From Ancylostoma caninum (Eukaryota > Nematoda > Chromadorea > Rhabditida > Ancylostomatidae): a DNA stretch of 64,000 nucleotides. Position 1 is the first letter of the stretch. Each line of letters begins with the position of its first letter. The stretch covers positions 4,379,001-4,443,000 of the forward strand of contig JBAJFG010000172.1 in assembly GCA_037903475.1 (NCBI GenBank), given 5' to 3'. The notes beneath the pieces are model-generated. The model searched no databases, was not told where the DNA came from, and saw nothing but the letters and a program-made list of their open reading frames with translations. The position numbers and the translations under genes were made by a program. Positions 11,451 to 22,499 of this stretch are shown here, piece by piece.

Positions 11451-14053
11451 TATTACCAGAGAAGTAAAGCGTTTTAAAATACTGATGTGGCGACAATGAT
11501 TTCAATACGCATCCAATGTTGGCGGCGTGTTACTGGAACTGTCGCTGCTGTGGTGGCCCAACAATCCATGTGTACCGAAACCAATGTCGCTGCGCAGCAT
11601 CGAGCGACATTGCGCTAACTATGTATACCAACACTATAGCACCCAGGTCAATAATTCAACCATGTACAAGCGTATGAAGCTTCATAGCCGATGAAGGGAG
11701 AATTTTATCCTTTTCCCAACTTTCTTCACAGGAATGTAAGCGTTCAAAAAATATAGCATGTGAGGAAGTTATTTACAACTCAGATTCTGGGCGAAATCAT
11801 CGATCCATGGTCAGAAGGTACATTTTTGAACTAAAATGTCATTAATGACTAGTTGAAATCTGGCAGTTTCAATAACGAGATGTACAGAAGATGGTAATCG
11901 ATACATATTCACAGCCACGAAATCACAAAATTAGAAGAAAAACACATCCACAGCAGAGTGCGAAAACGAAAATATAAGTGAATGCGGAAAATAAATGAAC
12001 AGCACTGCTACATGAAAAACCAGGAATATAACTATACTCTATAGAAGTGATATTTGAGGATGAAAGAGACAAAGTTGAAGCCGAACCCTATCATGTGCAC
12101 TCGTCAAAATGCTAAACTTGGACAAAACTAACCAGATCTTTACGATAGATAGGGGCTGGAAAATTTTGCGACGACTTGGTTGTGAAAGTGCGAATAAACA
12201 AACGCACGCAGTAGTTTGTAGCGAACTGTCAGTGCAAAATCCTACGAGTATATTTGTTTACTGTTCCCATTTATGTACTCAATCTGTGAGACAAAACCGT
12301 TCAGACTAAAAATTAAACAAAAGACAAAAAAGAAGAAAAAGCTAAACTGAACAATACATGAACTAGAAATCTAAGGGTGGAAAATTAGGTTCAGCAGTAA
12401 GTAATATGAACAAGTAATGAACGCCTCCACCACCAAAACTCAAGACCAGAGCTAAATTCTTTACAGTCAGAGCCAGCCTGCTTTGGATTCTTTGCTCAAA
12501 TAAGACCACTGTGTTCACTGGATCCTTGGTTTCTTCCAATGGCAAAAGTTTTACTGAGGCCATAGGTTTTTTAGGATTATGTTCAGGCTGCTTTGTTCCG
12601 GGCTGGGACTCATGATGTAATAATCAGGCAATCAAAGATGGTTAAAGTTACTGATTATGGTATAGACTACGCCACGAAAGGAGACGCAGGACGTTAAAGT
12701 TGGATTGCTACCCTGGTCTCGCTCGATCATGAGACTATGAATCCTGGCTATGGATGTTTGTATGTTGGTTTTGATTTAGACGATTGTGTTATACCTTGTA
12801 TTCGAAAGAATAAATTTCGATTGAAATGGTGAGCGCTAGCACTGCAGCTGTTGGGTTTGGAGTTATAGTAGGGATCGAGGAGCATAGTCGTGAAGGTATT
12901 AGAGAGACAGTGCACAAGAAATAGTGCCGTATTCGGAAAGACAGGCGAGAAATGCAGATCACAGACGCAAGTACTCAACTATCATCGTTTTTGAAATAGA
13001 ATATACCTCTCAACTGGCTCTTATTTTATTTGCCGCCTGTTAACATGGAACGCTATCAAAGGACGGCGCTATGTTGTTTTGATTCCACGTTTTCTCTTCC
13101 TCCTGTTAGTTTATCTTTAGTCTCATTTTTAGGATTCTAAAGTACGTCGCTGTTTAGTTCGCTCGCTAGTAACTTATATTACTGTTCAAGTTCACTGCTT
13201 TTTGTTTTAAAGGAGCACCACTGAGTGCATTCAAGTGAACAAATAAACGAATGAAAAAAAAATGATGTGAAATCATATGGGAATCTACTGCAATAACGAA
13301 CCCTCCAGAAAAAAAAAGGAAATCTGATTCTTTGACCTCTGATGCCCTCGTAAAACGAGCAAAAGGAAACAACAACGCGTAGCAAAGAAATGCCATAGTT
13401 TATCGTCATGAGAAATGGTAAGAGTAAAATTAAACCATAAATAAAAGCAATATAGGAAATGAAGAGAAGAAAAAACACAAAATAATTAAGTAAAGTGTAA
13501 GGACTTATCTGGTCCACGGAACTGACTTATACGGCGGGGTCACGTTGGATTTTGTCCCATTGACTTAGTGCTGCGCTAGAGTATCCGAGTAAAAAGCGGT
13601 TCAATAGAAAGTGAATCATCCATTTAGGGGGAAATCCGCGCGTCCGACACCCACTCGAGCACGTTCATCGGCCACGGGGTGCGGACACTAAATATCGATC
13701 GCGAATTGGAGGAGGCGGCAATCGGCGACGCCTCGACCAGCCGGCAGTCAGCTGAACTGCCCGGCCGACCCGTCCGTAAACAGCGCCGTTTTCGAAGATC
13801 CCGCAAGAAACACCGTTCGATTGCGACCGCTGTTTTCCCTAAACAGCCAGCAGAGCGCCACTGCTGGCTGACTGGCCACTGATCGGACATTCGAACGTTG
13901 CTTGGTGCGTGCGTAAACAATCACGTCACTATGGTCTCTGCGATTTAGAGAAAGCACCCAGTGAAATTTCGTCTTATTTTGTAATTATTCATGTGGAGTG
14001 GTTAGATTTAATCATTACTGTGAAAGGACACGACGTATGGCCACCTGTCTGCG
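11451..14053. other. No confirmable gene; includes GC-rich island at 13620-13900
   Basis: Mostly AT-rich DNA with short frames. The exception is 13620-13900, clearly GC-richer than its surroundings, with overlapping frames on both strands. The plus-strand frame reads DRELEEAAIGDASTSRQSAE and then a basic segment (KQRRFRRSRKKH) before a stop at 13882, after a TTTAG acceptor near 13625. It could be a terminal exon or a CpG-like regulatory patch; the sequence alone does not decide. Confidence 0.35.
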
Positions 14054-14130
14054 CTGAAAACCATGGTCACAGCTCGCCAATACGTGACAGCGGTGGAACG
14101 ACGCGCCAGTTTGCGCAAGCTGGATCAGCT
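14054..14130 (+). repeat. 77-bp direct repeat, copy 1
   Basis: Matches 14755-14831 at 71 of 77 positions, in the same orientation about 700 bp apart. It begins CTGAAAACCATGGTCACAGC. Read from its ATG it gives MVTARQYVTAVERRASLRKL and stays open. Confidence 0.85.
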
Positions 14131-14267
14131 ATGGCAACTATACCTAGGACCGAATAATGCATTAGATAGCTATCGATTTATCCGAATTTCGAGAATTCGA
14201 TTCCGAATGATCAATAGTTCGGATGTTCGAAAAACAGGGAGCAATACATTCCTGTAGGAATGATAAG

Positions 14268-14366
14268 CAGGCATGTGCGAAAGTAAAGTCTTAAATCCCG
14301 TAAAGCGGAAAGCGGAAGGCCAAAAATGGGCGGAAAGCGTAAAACGGAAAATTTCGCACACCCCTG
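14268..14366. mobile_element. 99-bp hAT-type MITE with 8-bp target duplication
   Basis: The terminal inverted repeats CAGGCATGTGCGAAA (left) and TTTCGCACACCCCTG (right) match at 13 of 15 positions. They are flanked by a perfect 8-bp direct duplication ATGATAAG at 14260-14267 and 14367-14374. CAG-starting ends plus 8-bp target duplications are the signature of the hAT superfamily (established knowledge). The interior is a purine-rich AAGCGGAAAGCGGAAG tract without coding capacity, so the element is non-autonomous. Confidence 0.9.
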
Positions 14367-14754
14367 ATGATAAGGAGGCAATTAGGCCTTTCTCTTGGGT
14401 ATAGCCCTCTAGGCAAAATTCGACTGCCCTGGCGGACAACTGCAAGCTCCGCCCACTGGTACTGATGCTCGGAGCAGACCAATTCCTGCGACGATATACA
14501 AACAAATAGCGATGCGGGACAGCATACCGAGTGAAAAGAACGTATTCAGTGCCCATTTTTTGTTGAGGAAACCGAAAAATCGCTTCATACTCCAGAGCAT
14601 CAGAGCATGGGGCGGAGCTTGTGAAAATCGGTAAATTTCGCCTAGCGGTTAACGCCCTTTTCTCTTCTTTGAACATTTGAATTCTTCGGTTCCATTCCTT
14701 TCCATTAATAATTAGATTAATTGAGCCATTCGATTTTTATGCGCTCTAGCTATA

Positions 14755-14831
14755 CTGAAAACCATGGTCACAGCTCGCCAATACGTGGCAGCGGCGGGAC
14801 GACACGCCAGTTTACGCAAGCTGGACCAGCT
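14755..14831 (+). repeat. 77-bp direct repeat, copy 2
   Basis: Second copy of the 14054-14130 repeat. Four of its six substitutions change the amino acid in the shared frame, and the frame is closed by TAG right after the repeat. This argues against selection on a protein. Confidence 0.85.
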
Positions 14832-15667
14832 GTAGCTACGTGTGACATCCATCTTCCATGGCGGGACCCTTGAATGCCCGAAGGCAACACTTGCCCGAGC
14901 AATGAAACACAAGCGAAACGAATCTTGTTTTTGTTGGATCTATCTTGCGTTTCTCGAAACTTCACAACTGGATATCAGTTCCATGTCGCTAGAAACCCCT
15001 AAATAAGGAGAAATCTCACTTTCGGAAGCGATTTTGGCCGGAACGTAGAGGCGATGTAGCCCGTCGATTCTCAAAGCACTATCGATATGCAGCGTACTGA
15101 CGCGGGATTTAGACTGCGGTGCAAATGAACATGCAATGAATTTCGATTTCGAGTGGAGGTTTTACAACATGGGTTGGATTGTTGTGTCCAAAGCGTTAGT
15201 GACAACGGCCAGAACGGGCACGAGATGCTGTCGTTAGATGGACTTGCGGATTAAGACTTCGTCAGAGGCAATTTTCCTTTGAAAGAAAAGGCAATAAGGT
15301 TAACGTGAACAAATTGGTATTCCATGTAAAAAAGGAAGTTTTTGTAGGCCATATTAGACCAATTTCATGGGGGCTAGAATTAAATAAGTTAGGAGGGGTA
15401 AAGCACAGAGATATTCCGGTGAGATTTGAAACAACATCATAGCAAATCTTGCGCGTTGAACAAGGCCCAAATTCCCAGACAATTTTTCACCGGAAGAACC
15501 GACAGGTGACCTGCGGCCCTTCCGGTTTCCTGTTGCACTTCCGAATAGCTGCTGCGGTCATTCCGAAAATATTTATCTCTGCGTCTCTTGGTTCTTAACC
15601 ACGTGAGCGCGATCTCTTTCTGCTGCGATTCTTCCGACAATTTGTCTGAGTTTAAAGGTCCTAATGG

Positions 15668-15861
15668 TATGGAGCGTTAGGATAACCCTGCCCGATTTTT
15701 GCAACACTTTCTCTCCGCCCATATCGTTGTTTTTACTTTCGTATGATGGTCCATGTGGTTATCTCTGGGTATCTTTTACATGCTGATCGAATATAGGCCA
15801 GTGGAAAATAACGATATGGAGGCGTTGCAGAAATAGGCCAGGTTCATGCTAATGAACTGTA
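15668..15861. repeat. MITE family 2, copy 1
   Basis: The right end reads GGTTCATGCTAATGAACTGTA. Its complement matches the ends of the elements at 39954-40164 and 60755-60932 (GGATGAA, then CTGGCC, then TTTCGCAACGCCT). The left end (TATGGAGCGTTAGGATAACC, then GATTTTTGCAACAC) is a diverged version of the same terminus. Length about 194 bp. No coding capacity. Confidence 0.65.
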
Positions 15862-16507
15862 GGATCAACGGATTAGCTCACTTACAGCAAGATAAATGTT
15901 GTAAGTAAGGCTGCGACTTTAGATTCGCTGATGTCCCCAGAAGAGAAACTACGAGCACCACATGTGTGTCGGCTCATGCTAGGTGTTGTTTGCTCCATCC
16001 TAGACTTGCATGATGCACACATCCTGGAATTTGCAGTAAGTCCGGAGGCAGCCACCACCTCTCATCACTTCCTGGTCTCACTTCCTGGAATCAGTGGGAT
16101 ATTCGGCTCTATCAGACATCTCATCACCTTTTCCGTTAGCATCTGTTACTAATTCTGTGTGCCATCAAATACGTAATTGAGCAGACTAATTTCCTGAATA
16201 CGAGGAGGCACGAGTCATACAGAAGTTTTTCATTTCAACGATAATTGATAATTGAACGTACAAGAATGAATTTGACCTACTCCACATGCGTATGACTGGA
16301 AAACAATAGGCAAAGAAGGAAAATTCAACACTACTACACTGTAATCGTTATTTTGTGAGACCCGCTGGATATCCTGCGGGTTTTTTTTTTCGTTGGAAAC
16401 AAGTCATGGAGAAAACATGTGTTTCCAGAATTCTTCTCGAAAAATTCGGAAAAGTAATGTGCTCGTCTACCAGGTATGAGCGGAAATGTTGCACGAGACC
16501 GGCGGCC

Positions 16508-16618
16508 GCATGCATGATTGAGATTAGGTAGAGTAAAGGAGTCAATACCACCCAAAACTAACCATCGTTAATATTGGCGTCAAGCAATTTACCCTGGGTA
16601 ATCTAAGTAATGCATCCA
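16508..16618. repeat. MITE family 1 (CCCAGGGTAA ends), copy
   Basis: Begins GCATGCATGATTGAGATTA and ends TTTACCCTGGGTAATCTAAG then TAATGCATCC. The ends are inverted repeats of each other. The interior of about 60 bp is diverged. Same family as 30341-30452, 43170-43282, 48438-48542, 49866-49975 and 63885-63994. Confidence 0.7.
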
Positions 16619-17710
16619 GTTCCGAAAGTTAGAAAGTCGAGGAATTGAAGCAGTTCAAGACGTGGAAAGTTTGGAGGGGCAGAAACAGAGTTAAGAAAGT
16701 TACTGTAAAATTTTCAAAAAAAAAAAAGAAAAACCATGCTTAATCACGTGACGCCCAAAATCGAAGGGTTTCCTGACCTCCAACTCATATTTTCGCTAAT
16801 ACTTGAACTCCACCTTGGCTACATCTTACGTCGCAATTTTTAAGTACTCCGTCATAGAAGGAGACTCTAAACCGGCATTGATAATCTCTATCCAGATGGT
16901 GCAAGTTGGCGCGTCGTTTGATGGAGGAAACAAGGTATGCGCGATGGTTCAAACATTTCTCTACCTGGCCATTTATCATTATTTATCCATTTATTTTTTA
17001 CCACTCTGGGGGAAGTTGCATGCAATCCCTGCAGAGAAAAACTCATTCTTATATGGCGCAGGATTTGGCTAGGAAATGTGAATGTTAAGGCTGCAAAGGC
17101 TAAAAAACGTGAATGAGACCTGCATCTGCAATGTCAAATCGGCCCGGCAGCAGAGCGAGTAGAAATGGACCAGGGCCACAGGAATTCTCCCACGCAAAAC
17201 TATGCGTTGCGTGGGAAGGCGGTATGTGTAGCCAAAAGCGAGCAAATAAATTGCTTCCATAGCGTATACTTAATGCTAAGGCTCTCACCCATTCGAAGTG
17301 CGTAAGGGTACAGAAGATGGCCGCGGGGAGGTGGTTTACTCCAAAAATAAAGGATGAATCTTGGACAGGATACCTCAAGGACTGTTGAGGAAGCTAAAGA
17401 AGAACCTTGAACCTTTGAAAAGATGGACCAGAATCGTGCTAAACTTATGGTATCTAGGTGAAAGCGTCAAACGTCTATATGTGTCTATTCGTTTCTCGCA
17501 ATAGCCAATACAGTATGAATTGCTGGCGTTGCTTGGAAACTCGAGATTAGGTTTGACGAAAAAAAAAAGCACGTAGGATGCATACGGCTATTTCTAGCGA
17601 CCGACTCACACGAGTGATGGCATCTATACAAGGCTCGTAACCCAACGCATATTCAATCGTAGGGTAGTGGCTCACGTAACACTGAAGTACATATAGGATT
17701 GGAGACATTT

Positions 17711-17777
17711 GATCTCCTTCGGGTAGTCCAGGAAGGCATCCGGCAACGTTTTGCATAAGTTTCTAACATAAATCACG
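17711..17777 (+). repeat. SINE tail fragment, copy 1
   Basis: 67-bp segment starting GATCTCCTTCGGGTAGTCCA that recurs at 18101-18167 with about three differences. In the second copy it is the body of a tRNA-headed element; here the tRNA head is missing or too diverged to recognise. Confidence 0.75.
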
Positions 17778-17828
17778 GTAAGCGAAAGTGTAAGTAAGAG
17801 TGGGCACACATGGGTGTGCTGCATCACG

Positions 17829-17903
17829 TGCTCGCTTAGCTCAGTGGGTTAAGCGAATGATCGACGTCGTGGCGGTCACGGGATCGAATCCTGTCCTGTG
17901 CCA
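17829..17903 (+). pseudogene. tRNA-like sequence with A and B boxes
   Basis: Contains an A-box-like TTAGCTCAGTGGG and a B-box GGGATCGAATCC. A T-arm of ACGGG/CCTGT closes properly around ATCGAAT. The acceptor stem does not pair and the only anticodon-type stem (TGATC/GGTCA) encloses an 11-base loop, so this is not a functional tRNA. It is most likely a tRNA pseudogene or the head of a tRNA-derived SINE, in keeping with the SINE copy 75 bp downstream. Confidence 0.6.
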
Positions 17904-17976
17904 TCGTTTTGCAAATACATATAGTATGCTTCGCACGGCTGCTGCAGTTATCTAACAAACACCAATATAAAAAGTA

Positions 17977-18167
17977 GCCCGGATGGCTCAGTGGTTTGAG
18001 CGGCAGATTGCAATCTGTCCCTATCGCTGGTTCCACTCCGTTGGAGATCCAGAGTTAAGTATCGCAGTGTTTGGGGTTCACTGCTTGGAACGTCCCCCGT
18101 GATCTCCTTCGGGTAGTCCAGGAAGGCATCCGGCAACGTTTTGCATAAATTTCTAAGATAAATCACT
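17977..18167 (+). mobile_element. tRNA-derived SINE
   Basis: The head (17977-18047) has an A box GGATGGCTCAGTGG, a symmetric CAGATTGCAATCTG anticodon-arm-like hairpin with GCA at its tip (suggesting a tRNA-Cys ancestor) and a B box GGTTCCACTCC. It is followed by a roughly 50-bp linker and the 67-bp body shared with 17711-17777. RNA polymerase III internal promoters plus a repeated body are the hallmark of tRNA-derived SINEs. No poly-A tail was seen. Confidence 0.65.
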
Positions 18168-18932
18168 GAAATCGGGCAATTTGTAGGATAAATTGTGCAC
18201 ATTCACCGAAAACCCGAAAAGCTGGACATTGTGGGTAGGCTAAGGTCAAGCTCCTCTGATGACGGAGGAATGTTTCTCTAGTGAAGGAAACCATGAACGC
18301 AAATCTCATAGTGATGTGATTTTAGAGCTGCTATATTTATCGTGGATGTTATGGAATTTGGCAAATGCAAATTTTTGTTGTCGATCTGCACATGTTTGAA
18401 AGAATTTTGGAGGTGTTGTCAACTTCGCAGCTGACTCCTGAATCGGTGCGCTGAAGTTTCACCTCTGCGGCTCACTACATTCTTCTACGACAAGTCGTGA
18501 CTTTGAAGTAAACAGATCCTTTGAGTTGGAGAATCAACAGGACAGATTGAAAATCTGCTAGTTCTGAGAGCAGGGAAATTGCAAGATTACTGAACAATTT
18601 TCACACCAAACTGATCGGCATCATCTAGTGAACTCATTAAATATGATCAGAAATCTACGAAATGTAAGTCATCGTAGAGACCGAAATATTGCAAAGTTTT
18701 CCGCATCCGATCCCATCCGATTGGCCGTGTCAGAGCAATCATTTTTTTTCTTGCAATATTTGGTGACAGCCGCAAAGGTGAGGGGTAACCGCGGCAAGAA
18801 TGGATGCAAAATGTTGTTCTCCATCATGTAGTCCTTTGTATTTTGAGAAATGTTCGCTCTACACGGTGTTATACGAAAATCCCTCAAATCCTGCGAATCC
18901 AGTGAAAATTTTCACATTCTACCGAGACTATC

Positions 18933-19114
18933 GCACAAGGAACTCCGAAGGCCGTGTGCAAGGGGCGGGATCGCGGCGCGGTTCTCTTGAACAGGAACAC
19001 AGTGCCTCTGCATGTTGACTCTGGTTGTCTTTTTCTGCCATCAGTAGAGAACTCGAATGCCACTCCGCGCCGCGACCCCGCCCCTTGCACATGGCCGTTT
19101 AGAATTCCCTGTGC
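18933..19114. repeat. MITE-like inverted-repeat element, 182 bp
   Basis: The left arm starts GCACAAGGAACTCC and contains GTGTGCAAGGGGCGGGATCG. The right arm carries the reverse complement (CGACCCCGCCCCTTGCACAT, ending AATTCCCTGTGC) with small gaps. Arms of about 45 bp are GC-rich. The open frames that cross it are by-products of the palindrome. Confidence 0.75.
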
Positions 19115-19847
19115 ATGCGTGCAAAGGGTAATGGTGAGCACTCTTCTCCTGCACATGCTTAGTGAAACGGGTGAAAGCGCTTCTAATGAGCAACATTGTT
19201 ACCATATAAGCGGACAAAAACTGACAACAGTACAGCCACCAATCGGGCATTGTATTATGAAGCTCTCTTCAAAAATTAGTTACGTAATAGTGTTCTCATT
19301 CTATATGAATTCAAGCCAACATGTTTAACATGACATTGTGTGTGATGATTTTTTAAAATTTTTTTCAATATTCAATTTTTGCATGCTTGTACGGCCCATA
19401 CTCTTGCACGAATCAGAAATTGCACGTTAGTTTATGCACAATCCAGAATCCGTGACAGCTGCGTTGCTTCTCTAAATGGCCACTAAATGGATCTGTCTCC
19501 CGGTGCAGGAGTTGTTCCCGGGGTGCATAATTATTATGGAGGAATTCCACACAACTACAATTCTAGAAACTGCTTATGGTGTTTAGATAAAGACCAAGTC
19601 AAAAATAAATGACCTTATCTGGTAAAATACGTATGAATCTTCCATTAAAATCCAATCACTAATTATAACTTCGGATTCGTAGAGGCGTTTCACAGAACAA
19701 CGTCAGTAAACAATATTCATGCCTTTTAAATAACTAGAAAAAAAAACATTCAGGTTGAAGTGAAGGATATAATTGACATAATATGAAACCAGTGAACTTA
19801 AAAAAAACGATGTAGTTCAACAGCGGGATTCCACCGCTCCCATAAAA

Positions 19848-19958
19848 TTATCCAGTGGCTCCTCCATGGAACGTGTGACTTTCAGTGCCGCCATGACCAT
19901 AGCCCTTCGGACCAAACAGAGCACCGTAACATTGTTTGCAGTACGGTTTGCCTTCATG
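19848..19958 (-). CDS. valv-1: CRIP-type gene, exon 3 (C-terminal)
   Basis: Acceptor ATTTCAG at 19959-19965, then [20 protein letters not shown] and a glycine-rich tail through TAA at 19848-19850. It carries the last zinc ligands and the CRIP-specific ESHTF. Confidence 0.92.
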   Translation of the reverse strand, partial: HEGKPYCKQCYGALFGPKGYGHGGTESHTFHGGATG

Positions 19959-20613
19959 CTGAAATGAGAGTGATTTCTGATGGGAATGTTCTCAAAGGAG
20001 AGCGGGAGGTCACTTGCTACTAGTATCTTTCCAGAGCGTATGTTTTAATGGGTAAGACTGTGTTGAGGTTGGATTCCGATTCAGCATGGTAAAATTTGGC
20101 CTCCAAGATATGCTTCATTAACTGATATTTACGCAAAATTTACTCTGTTTGTAGGGACCTTCCCAAATTCGTATAAATTCGAATTAGCTTTGGATTATTT
20201 TCTTTGGTAAAACAAATCTCAGGGACCAACTTTGATCATGTCTTACGAACCGGAACACAGCGCCTTTACTCTGCCAGGTACATATCAAAGTGAGTCATAT
20301 AGCAAATTCCCGACGTATGCGGGTTATGACGCATTCCAGAAATCACCACGTAATTCCAAACATTTGCAATCGAGTACTTACCTCAGCATGACTACCAGGG
20401 CTCAGAGTCTTCTTGCACGAGTCGTTTGCACATCGAAGGCATGGTCTGTGCCAATCTTTGCCGAGTGAGGTGACTCGCTCAGCTGGAAAATTATGAAGAA
20501 ATGAAATGCCGACGCCAATGCAGTTTTTCGGAGATTTTCAAACACTGAAATGCTTGGTTCATGTGATACTCACCAAAGTAAACCGGTTTGTTACAAGAGG
20601 GACAGTTTGGCAT
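19848..20613 (-). CDS. valv-1: CRIP-type single LIM domain protein, complete three-exon gene
   Basis: Three exons (20574-20613, 20382-20482, 19848-19958) join in phase to an 83-residue protein starting [13 protein letters not shown] and ending in TGATG-style Gly/Thr before TAA. The order of zinc ligands is that of one LIM domain: CPSC (4, 7), W-H-RPC (near 24-28), LRC-x4-C, then PYCKQC and the [10 protein letters not shown] linker plus ESHTF tail that characterise cysteine-rich intestinal protein. All introns are GT-AG, and the length equals the family norm (about 77-85). Proteins of this family are small zinc-binding adaptors; the C. elegans homologue VALV-1 is expressed in intestinal valve cells. 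Orthology is inferred from recalled family features, not from a search. An insertion of two residues (ANDS) in the second zinc knuckle differs from vertebrate CRIP1. Confidence 0.92.
20382..20482 (-). CDS. valv-1: CRIP-type gene, exon 2
   Basis: Acceptor TTTTCCAG, then [17 protein letters not shown] and [11 protein letters not shown], ending at donor GAG/GTAAGT. It carries the central LIM ligands (H, C, C and C). Confidence 0.92.
20574..20613 (-). CDS. valv-1: CRIP-type gene, exon 1 with start codon
   Basis: ATG at 20613, [13 protein letters not shown] plus one base, donor TTTG/GTGAGT. The short 13-codon first exon starting MP-x-C is typical of CRIP proteins. No other in-frame ATG lies nearby upstream within the exon. 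Confidence 0.9.
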
Positions 20614-20650
20614 CGTACGGAGGCTCTGCCCTTTCCGAGCCTTTGCCTGT

Positions 20651-20662
20651 CCTGGAAATAAT
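20651..20662 (-). promoter_or_regulatory. Probable trans-splice (spliced-leader) acceptor of the CRIP-type gene
   Basis: The minus strand reads ATTATTTCCAG with the exon starting at 20651, 38 bases before the ATG. An upstream acceptor with no matching coding exon is the usual nematode SL addition site; a 5' UTR cis-intron is the alternative. Confidence 0.55.
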
Positions 20663-20663
20663 T

Positions 20664-22499
20664 AATTCGCAAGCAAAGAATATATAATTGTGTTCCCAGC
20701 AATACAGAAGCAGAAATATGAAGCTTATGGAGGTAATATCGGAGATGACAGGTTAACTGCGGCCATGACAGCGTTCGTATGCATACGGATGAATGAAAGA
20801 ATCGTACGAAACTGAGAGAATCTGAAGAATGTAAGGGAAACTTGGACAAAAAAAACATGCAAATAGGGACTGACATGGTCCGGTTCTTTGAAGTAAAAAA
20901 AACTGCAAGTCGAGGTTTTGCATGATGTGGGTTTCCAAAACACGAAACAGAGGTCCGCATGATCTTTGAAGCTTCATGTGAATTGCTGCATGAGTTCTGA
21001 TTATCTTGATTTGTGGTTTCTTTGACATTAGATATTTTATCCACTATTGCTTGAATGTTGTGTTGACAGTCTCTGGAAGATTCGAGAAATCCCTTCCTCC
21101 AAGGTGTGTAGACCCCGTGATGGCACTGCGTGTAATGAAATTCATTCGCCTCATTATTTGCACTATTCTCGAAGGTTTTCTTTCTAAACTATTCCTGTAC
21201 TACTCTTAACAACAGCAACATGAATAATTTGAGGACATTTTGAATTCACTACTGGATGCCCCTGAACCAAACCCCTTGCTGAGTACATTTACTCCTCAGC
21301 AACTGTTCCCGCCAAAACGACATTTCATGGAAAATATAAGCTGGTAGAGACTTTTAGCTGAGGATCTGTTAGCAAATGTTCTTTTACAAGATTTTTAATT
21401 GAGAGAAGCTGTCAAAAATTTCCAAGAAGTGAGATTGAACCAAAATTATGTCGGCTAATCGAATAGTTAATGCTAAAGGAACTTGACTTGTAGGTAAAGG
21501 CTTATTGGTAGGAGTGAGATAGTGCCCAGGCAGACGGGTAAAGGCTAGAGTATTCACTATTGAAGCCAACAACATTGGAGAAAACATAAAAAGTAGAGAG
21601 AAATTGTCTAGTAGTGTGATCGAAAATTACCCGTGCAGCAATACAGCAAAAATGTATTTCAATGTTAAAACCATACAGTGACCCTGTAATGGTAAACGTT
21701 TTGAGGTAATCGCACTGGTAATTTTCGGCCACACTATAATAATTGAGAGGCTGGTAATATGTAAAAGAAATCGACACTGCAAGTCATTGTTTTTTTTGTG
21801 TTTTCCTTTAATTATGGGGGTAGCTCTGTAGAAGCGACTTCGTGGCGTTGCGGTTTTAAAAAATATTTTGTACATTGATCACAACTAATGAAATCGGGAT
21901 ACAAGAGAAATGCCAATCTCCTTCCCAAAATAGTCGTTGCAGCTGTGACAGACTGTAGGCTCAGTAACCCATACATGGTTCTGTAGTTCCTCACAGTTAA
22001 TATAATAACTTAGTAACGATCTACCTACATAGTTCCACGTTCGATAACTTGTATATAACATTGGATTGTAACAAAAATCTTGAAGAAAACGATATTTATC
22101 ACTCATAATTTCGGTGTAACCACGGAATGAGGTCGAGTGGTAAACATGCATGCAAGATTGGTTCAAAAAGTTGTCTGATAAGGAAGCAATGGACGAGGGC
22201 GATTTTGTCAGGAGAGGAAATGTGAGCAATGAACACGCAATGAACGTCGACATACAACGAATACTTATGTGTACCGTTGTAATCAATGCCGCCTGAATAT
22301 CCCTCTGATGTTGAGACCTCACAAGGCATTCTGAGGTGAAATACTATTTTTAACATTAAGAAGCTTATTTTAGAGTCTTTGCCAATTACAGTTTGTCGCA
22401 ATTCTGAGAGCACATCATGCAACATAAAAATGCGCAACGAACAGATTCGTAGTTCGTTTCCCCTTATCTCTAAGTATAAAGCAGGTTAGAATAGTTACA
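20664..22499. other. Upstream region of the CRIP-type gene; no further gene seen
   Basis: Minus-strand frames of up to 161 codons overlap here but lack domain features or consistent splice partners. The region presumably contains the promoter of the CRIP-type gene at its low-coordinate side. Confidence 0.4.

Noticed and set aside
12363..12563. 66-codon minus-strand frame starting MASVKLLPLEETKDP
   Set aside because: The start looks plausible, but there is no homologue I recognise, no acceptor upstream and no partner exon.
14170..14676. 168-codon minus-strand open frame, the longest apart from an unc-5 intron read-through frame
   Set aside because: It runs straight through the hAT MITE and its target duplications and shows no domain or splice structure.
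16355..16392. Hairpin CCCGC/GCGGG followed by ten or more T, like a bacterial intrinsic terminator
   Set aside because: The window is eukaryotic by its spliced genes; no gene ends here. At most it is a chance dyad before a T tract.
17829..18047. Two functional tRNA genes
   Set aside because: The A and B boxes are good, but acceptor stems do not pair and anticodon arms are malformed; the shared downstream body favours a SINE.
20559..21044. 161-codon minus-strand open frame
   Set aside because: It overlaps the CRIP-type start codon in another frame and has irregular composition; the three-exon LIM gene explains the region.
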